From Escarpia spicata (lineage: Eukaryota > Annelida > Polychaeta > Sabellida > Siboglinidae), in the NCBI GenBank assembly GCA_963995525.1, contig OZ023214.1, forward strand, positions 59,042,241-59,106,240: 64,000 nucleotides of DNA. The letters are read 5' to 3'. The notes under the pieces were generated by a model that worked only from the letters and a program-made list of their open reading frames with translations, searched no databases and was not told where the DNA came from. Below are positions 35,501 through 44,500 of the stretch, one piece after another (within the stretch, counting starts at the first letter, position 1; every line of letters starts with the position of its first letter). The translations under genes were made by a program, and so were the position numbers.

Positions 35501-38500
35501 CCTTTCTCAACATGTGCTAGAACCAACCAGGGGTGAGAATGTGTTAGACATAGTTTTGTCCTCACAGAATGAATTAGTTAACAATGTCAAGATATGTGAG
35601 CCACTGGGGAGTAGCGATCACAACCAGATACATTTTACCATCAAAGTAAAATCAGAAAGGAATAGTAAAAAGCAGTATAGGAGAAATTTTCACAAAGGAA
35701 GGTATAAGGACATGAGGAAATATTTAGCAAAGATAGACTGGAATAAGACACTGAAAAATAAGACGGCAACAGAATGCTGGAATATATTAAAGAGTGAAAT
35801 TAAGTGCATAGTCGATAAATTTGTACCCTTCAAAAAACAAGGAAAACGGTCCAAAAAGAAACACTTATCGAAAGAAGCCATTAGAAAAATTAAGTATAAA
35901 CAAATGATGTGGAAGTCATATAGATGTACTGGAAATGATGAAGACTACAACAGTTATAAAGAAGCACTTAACCAAGCTACAGCTGAAATTAGAAATTCAA
36001 AGAGAAGCTATGAACAACAATTAGCTAGTAATATAAAACATGACAGCAAGAGTTTTTATGCGTATGTTCGAAGCAAACAGAAAGTTCAAAATAAGGTCGG
36101 TCCTCTAGAAGATAGTGCTGGAAATATAATATCTGAGGAATTCATAATGGCAGAAGACCTGAACGAGTACTTTAGTTCAGTGTTTACCAGGGAAGATATT
36201 AGTTCACTGCCAATACCAGAGGCTAAGTTCAAGGGGGCAGATTCAGACTATTTAGGACAATTAATTGTAATCCCGGAAATGGTAGCTAAGAAAATAAGGG
36301 CTATGAAGGATAATAAATCGCCTGGAGTGGATGGTATTCCACCCAAACTACTATTGGAAATTGTAGAACAAATTAGCATACCACCTGCAACAGTTTTCAA
36401 CTTGTCTTTAGAAGAGGGAGTGGTTCCTTTAGAATGGAAAGAAGCAAACATTATACCGTTATTCAAAAAAGGTTCGAGAAACAAGTCAGAGAACTATAGA
36501 CCAGTGAGTTTAACATCAGTGATTTGTAAATTATTAGAAAGACTAATTAAAGATCACATGGTGGATTTTCTTGTTAAACAAAACTTGATAAACCCATTTC
36601 AACATGGTTTTTTTAAAGCGAGGTCATGCTTAACAAATATGTTATGTTTTTTGGAAGACATCACTAAGTGGGTAGATGAGGGATCACCAGTAGATATCGT
36701 CTACTTAGATTTTAAAAAAGCTTATGACAAAGTACCACATCAAAGATTACTGCTTAAACTAAAGGCCCATGGCATAGGAAATGGTATAATAAACTGGATA
36801 GAACAATGGCTGATTGACAGAAGACAACGTGTAGTAGTTGATGGGGAGGCTTCAAACAGGAAATCGGTATTGAGTGGGGTACCACAGGGATCAGTATTAG
36901 GTCCTATATTATTCTTAATATATATCAACGATTTGGATGATGAAATAACAAGCAAGGTGTTGAAATTTGCGGATGATACAAAAGTGTTTAGAAGGATTAA
37001 AAGTGATGGAGATAGACAGCATTTACAAGATGATCTTGACAGGTTGATCAAATGGTCTGAAAAGTGGCAAATGCTGTTCAATTTTGGGAAATGTAAATGC
37101 CTCCACACAGGACATGGGTACGAAGAAGTAGAATATACAATGGGGGGTACTGTACTAAGTACTACTGTAAAAGAAAAGGACTTAGGGTTAACCATTAGTG
37201 CTGATATGAAGATTTCAGAGCAGTGCAGAATTGCAGCTTCAAAGGGAAATCAAATCCTTGGATTAATTAAGCGAAACATAACGTATAAGGAAAAAGAGCT
37301 AATAATACCGCTGTACAAAACAATAGTTAGGCCTCATTTAGAATATTGTATTCAAGCGTGGAGGCCATATCGCAGGAAGGACATAGATATGCTTGAAAGA
37401 GTGCAGAGGAGAGCAACTAAAATTATACCAAATCTGAGAGATCTTAGTTACGAAATACGCCTAAAAAAATGCGGTTTAACAACACTAGAGACCAGGAGAT
37501 TGAGAGGAGATCAGATAGAAGTGTTTAAAATATTGAAGGGTTATGAAAATATTGATAGAAATATGTTTTTCTCAGTTAAGAAAGATAGAAGGACTAGAGG
37601 ACATGAACTTGCATTAGCAAAGGAGCAGAGTAGATTGGATATAAGAAAATTTTCATTTCCACAAAGGACTGTAAATGAATGGAACAAATTACCTGCTGAT
37701 TGTGTGGGTGCTAGTAGCGTGAATGTTTAAAAATAAAATCGACACATACCTCAGACGGGTGGGATACACATAGATAAAAGGGTCGGACTCTCAATAAGCC
37801 AAAGGGCTTCCTTGTCCACCTGCCACCTATAGTTAATTCTCTGGGTGGCAATCTTGTTAAATCAAAGCAGTCTGTCAAAAAACTCAAAAGGTTGGATATT
37901 CAAAACTAAACGTGCTATTAGAAATAAGAATAAAAGTGGGTTCCGGCTAAGTTAATTTGAGACATAAATAGAAACTAACTATTGAACTACAACAGTGGGT
38001 GGACTGAATGTTCACATTTCAATATAAACTAACTATTGAGTGGGTGGACTGAATGTTCATATTTAAATATAAACTAACTATTGAACTAAACCAGTGGGTG
38101 GAATGAATGTTCACATTTAAATATAAACTAACTATTGAACTACAACAGTGGGTGGACTGAATGTTCACATTTAAATATAAACTAACTATTGAACTACAAC
38201 AGTGGGTGGAATGAATGTTCACATTTAAATATAAACTAACTATTGAACTACAACAGTGGGTGGAATGAATGTTCACATTTAAATATAAACTAACTATTGA
38301 ACTACAACAGTGGGTGGACTGAATGTTCACATTTAAATATAAACTAACTATTGAACTACAACAGTGGGTGGACTGAATGTTCACATTTAAATATAAACTA
38401 ACTATTGAACTACAACAGTGGGTGGACTGAATGTTCACATTTAAATATAAACTAACTATTGAACTACAACAGTGGGTGGAATGAATGTTCACATTTAAAT

Positions 38501-41500
38501 ATAAACTAACTATTGAACTACAACAGTGGGTGGAATGAATGTTCACATTTAAATATAAACTAACTATTGAACTACAACAGTGGGTGGACTGAATGTTCAC
38601 ATTTAAATATAAACTAACTATTGAACTACAACAGTGGGTGGAATGAATGTTCACATTTAAATATAAACTAACTATTGAACTACAACAGTGGGTGGACTGA
38701 ATGTTCACATTTAAATATAAACTAACTATTGAACTACAACAGTGGGTGGACTGAATGTTCACATTTAAATATAAACTAACTATTGAACTACAACAGTGGG
38801 TGGAATGAATGTTCACATTTAAATATAAACTAACTATTGAACTACAACAGTGGGTGGAATGAATGTTCACATTTAAATATAAACTAACTATTGAACTACA
38901 ACAGTGGGTGGAATGAATGTTCACATTTAAATATAAACTAACTATTGAACTACAACAGTGGGTGGAATGAATGTTCACATTTAAATATAAACTAACTATT
39001 GAACTACAACAGTGGGTGGAATGAATGTTCACATTTAAATATAAACTAACTATTGAACTACAACAGTGGGTGGAATGAATGTTCACATTTAAATATAAAC
39101 TAACTATTGAACTACAACAGTGGGTGGAATGAATGTTCACATTTAAATATAAACTAACTATTGAACTACAACAGTGGGTGGAATGAATGTTCACATTTAA
39201 ATATAAACTAACTATTGAACTACAACAGTGGGTGGAATGAATGTTCACATTTAAATATAAACTAACTATTGAACTACAACAGTGGGTGGAATGAATGTTC
39301 ACATTTAAATATAAACTAACTATTGAACTACAACAGTGGGTGGAATGAATGTTCACATTTAAATATAAACTAACTATTGAACTACAACAGTGGGTGGAAT
39401 GAATGTTCACATTTAAATATAAACTAACTATTGAACTACAACAGTGGGTGGAATGAATGTTCACATTTAAATATAAACTAACTATTGAACTACAACAGTG
39501 GGTGGAATGAATGTTCACATTTAAATATAAACTAACTATTGAACTACAACAGTGGGTGGAATGAATGTTCACATTTAAATATAAACTAACTATTGAACTA
39601 CAACAGTGGGTGGAATGAATGTTCACATTTAAATATAAACTAACTATTGAACTACAACAGTGGGTGGAATGAATGTTCACATTTAAATATAAACTAACTA
39701 TTGAACTACAACAGTGGGTGGAATGAATGTTCACATTTAAATATAAACTAACTATTGAACTACAACAGTGGGTGGAATGAATGTTCACATTTAAATATAA
39801 ACTAACTATTGAACTACAACAGTGGGTGGAATGAATGTTCACATTTAAATATAAACTAACTATTGAACTACAACAGTGGGTGGAATGAATGTTCACATTT
39901 AAATATAAACTAACTATTGAACTACAACAGTGGGTGGAATGAATGTTCACATTTAAATATAAACTAACTATTGAACTACAACAGTGGGTGGAATGAATGT
40001 TCACATTTAAATATAAACTAACTATTGAACTACAACAGTGGGTGGAATGAATGTTCACATTTAAATATAAACTAACTATTGAACTACAACAGTGGGTGGA
40101 ATGAATGTTCACATTTAAATATAAACTAACTATTGAACTACAACAGTGGGTGGAATGAATGTTCACATTTAAATATAAACTAACTATTGAACTACAACAG
40201 TGGGTGGAATGAATGTTCACATTTAAATATAAACTAACGTGTGAACCGAGTGTGTGAACTGAGTGTGTGAACTGAGTGTGTGAACCGAGTGTGTGAACCG
40301 AGTGTGTGAACTGAGTGTGTGAACCGAGCGTGTATGAAATGAGTGTGTGAACCGAGTGTGTGAACCGAGTGTGTGAACCGAGTGTGTGAACCGAGCGTGT
40401 GAACTGAGTGTGTGAATTGAGTGTGTGAACCGAGTGTGTGAACCGAGCGTGTGAACTGAGTGTGTGAATTGAGTGTGTGAACCAAGTGTGTGAACTGAGT
40501 GTGTGAACCGAGCGTGTGAACCGAGCGTGTGAACTGAGTGTGTGAACCGAGCGTGTGAACTGAGTGTGTGAATTGAGTGTGTGAACCAAGTGTGTGAACT
40601 GAGTGTGTGAATTGAGTGTGTGAACCAAGTGTGTGAACTGAGTGTGTGAATTGAGTGTGTGAACCAAGTGTGTGAACTGAGTGTGTGAATTGAGTGTGTG
40701 AACCAAGTGTGTGAACCGAGTGTGTGAACCAAGTGTGTGAACTGAGTGTGTGAATTGAGTGTGTGAACCAAGTGTGTGAACTGAGTGTGTGAATTGAGTG
40801 TGTGAACCAAGTGTGTGAACCGAGTGTGTGAACCAAGTGTGTGAACCGAGTGTGTGAACCGAGCGTGTGAACTGAGTGTGTGAATTGAGTGTGTGAACCG
40901 AGTGTGTGAACCAAGTGTGTGAACCGAGTGTGTGAACCAAGTGTGTGAACCAAGTGTGTGAACCGAGTGTGTGAACTGAGTGTGTGAACTGAGTGTGTGA
41001 ACCGAGCGTGTGAACTGAGTGTGTGAACTGAGTGTGTGAACCAAGTGTGTGAACTGAGTGTGTGAACCAAGCGTGTGAACTGAGTGTGTGAACCAAGTGT
41101 GTGAACCAAGTGTGTGAACCGAGCGTGTGAACTGAGTGTGTGAATTGAGTGTGTGAACCGAGTGTGTGAACCGAGCGTGTGAACTGAGTGTGTGAACTGA
41201 GTGTGTGAACCAAGTGTGTGAACTGAGTGTGTGAATTGAGTGTGTGAACCAAGTGTGTGAACTGAGTGTGTGAACCGAGTGTGTGAACCAAGTGTGTGAA
41301 CTGAGTGTGTGAACTGAGTGTGTGAACCAAGTGTGTGAACTGAGTGTGTGAATTGAGTGTGTGAACCAAGTGTGTGAACCAAGTGTGTGAATTGAGTGTG
41401 TGAACCAAGTGTGTGAACCGAGTGTGTGAACCAAGTGTGTGAACTGAGTGTGTGAACCAAGTGTGTGAACCGAGTGTGTGAACCAAGTGTGTGAACCAAG

Positions 41501-44500
41501 TGTGTGAACCGAGCGTGTGAACCGAGCGTGTGAACCAAGTGTGTGAACCAAGTGTGTGAACCGAGTGTGTGAACCAAGTGTGTGAACTGAGTGTGTGAAC
41601 CGAGTGTGTGAACCAAGTGTGTGAACTGAGTGTGTGAACCAAGTGTGTGAACCAAGTGTGTGAACCAAGTGTGTGAACCAAGTGTGTGAACCAAGTGTGT
41701 GAACCAAGTGTGTGAACCAAGTGTGTGAACTGAGTGTGTGAACCAAGTGTGTGAACCAAGTGTGTGAACTGAGTGTGTGAACCAAGTGTGTGAACCAAGT
41801 GTGTGAACTGAGTGTGAACACCAACCGTTTCTCCCTGATGGCTGACAGCACGGTGCTTGTGTCACATGGGTCGTGCTCCTGCTCTCTCGCCTTCCGCTCA
41901 ACGTGAAGCAAACTGAAGACAAACAGGTCTACTTTATTAATTCACATATTACATATCTATAGTTGTCAGAAAAACAGCATCACAGTAATTAGTTTTAGGT
42001 ACAACAAGCTGCACATTCAAAGGAATGATTTTTAAAAAACATTTCACAACTGTGTAATATGTACTAATCCTTATTTATACGGATGATGAAAAAATTTAAA
42101 CCCCAACAAGAATCTGTCACATTGTCCAACAACTAGTATCTGTTCTTCAGTCAATTTTTAGTTTCCTAGTAAAATAGTTAAATTTTTCTATTAAATTATG
42201 TTATCTGGTATTTTATATTTTAAAGTGTTTTAAGTGTAACAAGGATACTTAGATTTGTCATTGGCTAAAACTAACCTACTCAAATGTTGTCAATGATTAC
42301 AGTAAACTAAATACAAAAAATTTGTAGAAATTACCCATCCATATTGGTATTAAATTATGAATTTATTACACAAAATTATGCGCACAACCATAATAATTGA
42401 CAATGCCTAGAAATTATATTTTGTAAACTTGTCCTTTAAAATGTTATACTATTCAGTCTATTTAAAAAAATACTTTTGGCAATCTAACCTAGAAAATAAT
42501 AGAAGACACCATTCAAAGTGAGCTTGGTAGGGTCTGAGTACTCACACTGGCGTTGGTGGCTTCAAGACATCTGGCGGTGCAATCTTCACTGTCACTGCAC
42601 GGCTCACCATTCTACTGTTCCTCTCACTTAGGATGTGTCGACTTGGTCGGTCCAGGTGCACTGTGGGTAGGATGCTCATGTTGCTGTACTGAGCCAGGGG
42701 ATGACGTCTCTGGGCCGTCATGATAGTCCTGCTGAGGGCCTCACAGCCCACAAGAGCACTACTGAAGGAACTGAAATGACGGCAAACAAAACTGCCAGTG
42801 TTTATATATTTATAAGATACATTATGATGTGTGCCAATTGGTTTTGAAAATTATGTTTTTTCTAATTGTATCTACAATCAGTGGGGACCAGCAGTGCATC
42901 TACTTTCCAAATTCTAGGGGGCACACCACCAAAAGTGGGAGCCAAAACAGATTGCATGAAAAAGCATGTTCTCTGCAAACATGTACTTTTTATCTCATTT
43001 ACCCTGAGGGATATTAAACAGGTTGTCCTTCACTTCTCTTTATGGTTGGCTCATCACTGTGATGTGATCATGTTGTGTTGGCCACATTAAGTGATCATGT
43101 TTGTGTTGGCCACATTAAGTGACCATGTTTGTGTTGGCCACATTAAGTGATCATGTTTGTGTTGGCCACATTAAGTGATCATGTTTGTGTTGGCCACATT
43201 AAGTGATCATGTTTGTGTTGGCCACATTAAGTGATCATGTTTGTGTTGGCCACATTAAGTGACCATGTTTGTGTTGGCCACATTAAGTGATCATGTTTGT
43301 GTTGGCCACATTAAGTGATCATGTTTGTGTTGGCCACATTAAGTGATCATGTTTGTGTTGGCCACATTAAGTGATCATGTTTGTGTTGGCCACACTAAGT
43401 GACCATGTTTGTGTTGGCCACATTAAATGATCATATTTGTGTTGGCCACATTAAGTGATCATGTTTGTTTTGGCCACACTAAGTGATCATGTTTGTGTTG
43501 GCCACATTAAATGATCATATTTGTGTTGGCCACATTAAGTGATCATGTTTGTGTTGGCCACATGAAGTGATCATGTTTGTGGCTAGCGTATTGCCAAACT
43601 TGGGTATAGCATTGCAGACAGCGGGTGGTGTAGACAATAGTGCTGGTTTAGATCTATTGGTTAGTCTATATTGTGTTTGTGTAGTCTATACTGTGTTTGT
43701 GTAGTATATATTGCGTTTGTAGTTTCTATTGTGTTTGTGAAGTTTAGACAGGTTACAAAGCACTTTACACAAGTGTGTAGAGGAGTCACTTGACCACAGT
43801 GCTTCACTGACATGACATCGTGATTACAGCATCATCAATCATATGCAAGAATAACATGGTGGTTTTCATTCACCTTCTCGTCAGTTATGTAAAATGTGAA
43901 TTTCTAATATAATTCTGTCACAATATGTTCTCCGCTCACTTCCTTGGATGTTGGAAAGGCAAAGATCCAGCACACTCAAACAAATTTTATTTGAGGCCTT
44001 TTAGAACCTAGTTCAAATGCAAATAAAACTACCTTTTTGATAAAAACGGCCTACATCATATCATCAACGAAAATGTCATTAACACCATTTATAGGGACAC
44101 CGACTTTTTCCGATCACGGAAAACGGATGGAATTCGGGTTTTGAAATGAAACTGACCTTTTGGAACGGAAATTCCGCGATCGCGGACAATGGACGGAATT
44201 CTGCGTAATCGACATTTTGAAACAGGATTTGCGTTTTGAAAAGGAAACGCTGAAAGAGTAGAATCACTAACAATAAATGCTGAAAGAGTAGAATCACCAA
44301 TACTGTAAACGATACTGACTTTATTGTTAATATATCGAAACATACATGATTACTATGCAACAATATTTGTTTATGTTGGTAGATTTATTAGATTCATGAC
44401 ACAGGATCTTTATAACGTGCAAAGGTGAAAAGCGCTAACATAAATCTTCTCGAGATCGTCTGCTAAGCGCACTGAAGACATGTTGCTAATTAAATGTAGT

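Larger units (their letters stand above)
33692..37863 (+). mobile_element. CR1-like non-LTR retrotransposon, near full length
   Basis: ORF1 has a PHD-like zinc finger and an esterase (SGNH) domain; ORF2 has an AP-type endonuclease and a reverse transcriptase. There is a short 3' UTR ending in aatcttgttaaatc. An ORF1 esterase and a 3' end of short repeats instead of poly(A) are CR1/L2-group traits. The 5' limit is unknown; 33692 is only the first ORF1 codon. Compared with the relative at 48977 the two differ at few positions, so both are fairly recent. The element is defective as assembled. Confidence 0.9.
32798..41825 (-). other. POM121: POM121 intron 3 (9 kb)
   Basis: Contains the CR1-like LINE, inserted antisense to POM121, followed by adjacent 54-bp and 13-bp arrays. 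32798-33690 is AT-rich and unassigned; part may be the LINE 5' UTR. Confidence 0.75.

Noticed and set aside
38019..41922. A 1259-codon minus-strand ORF and two of 562 codons
   Set aside because: They read through the 13-bp and 54-bp arrays. Only the 87 bases at 41826-41912 are a real exon.
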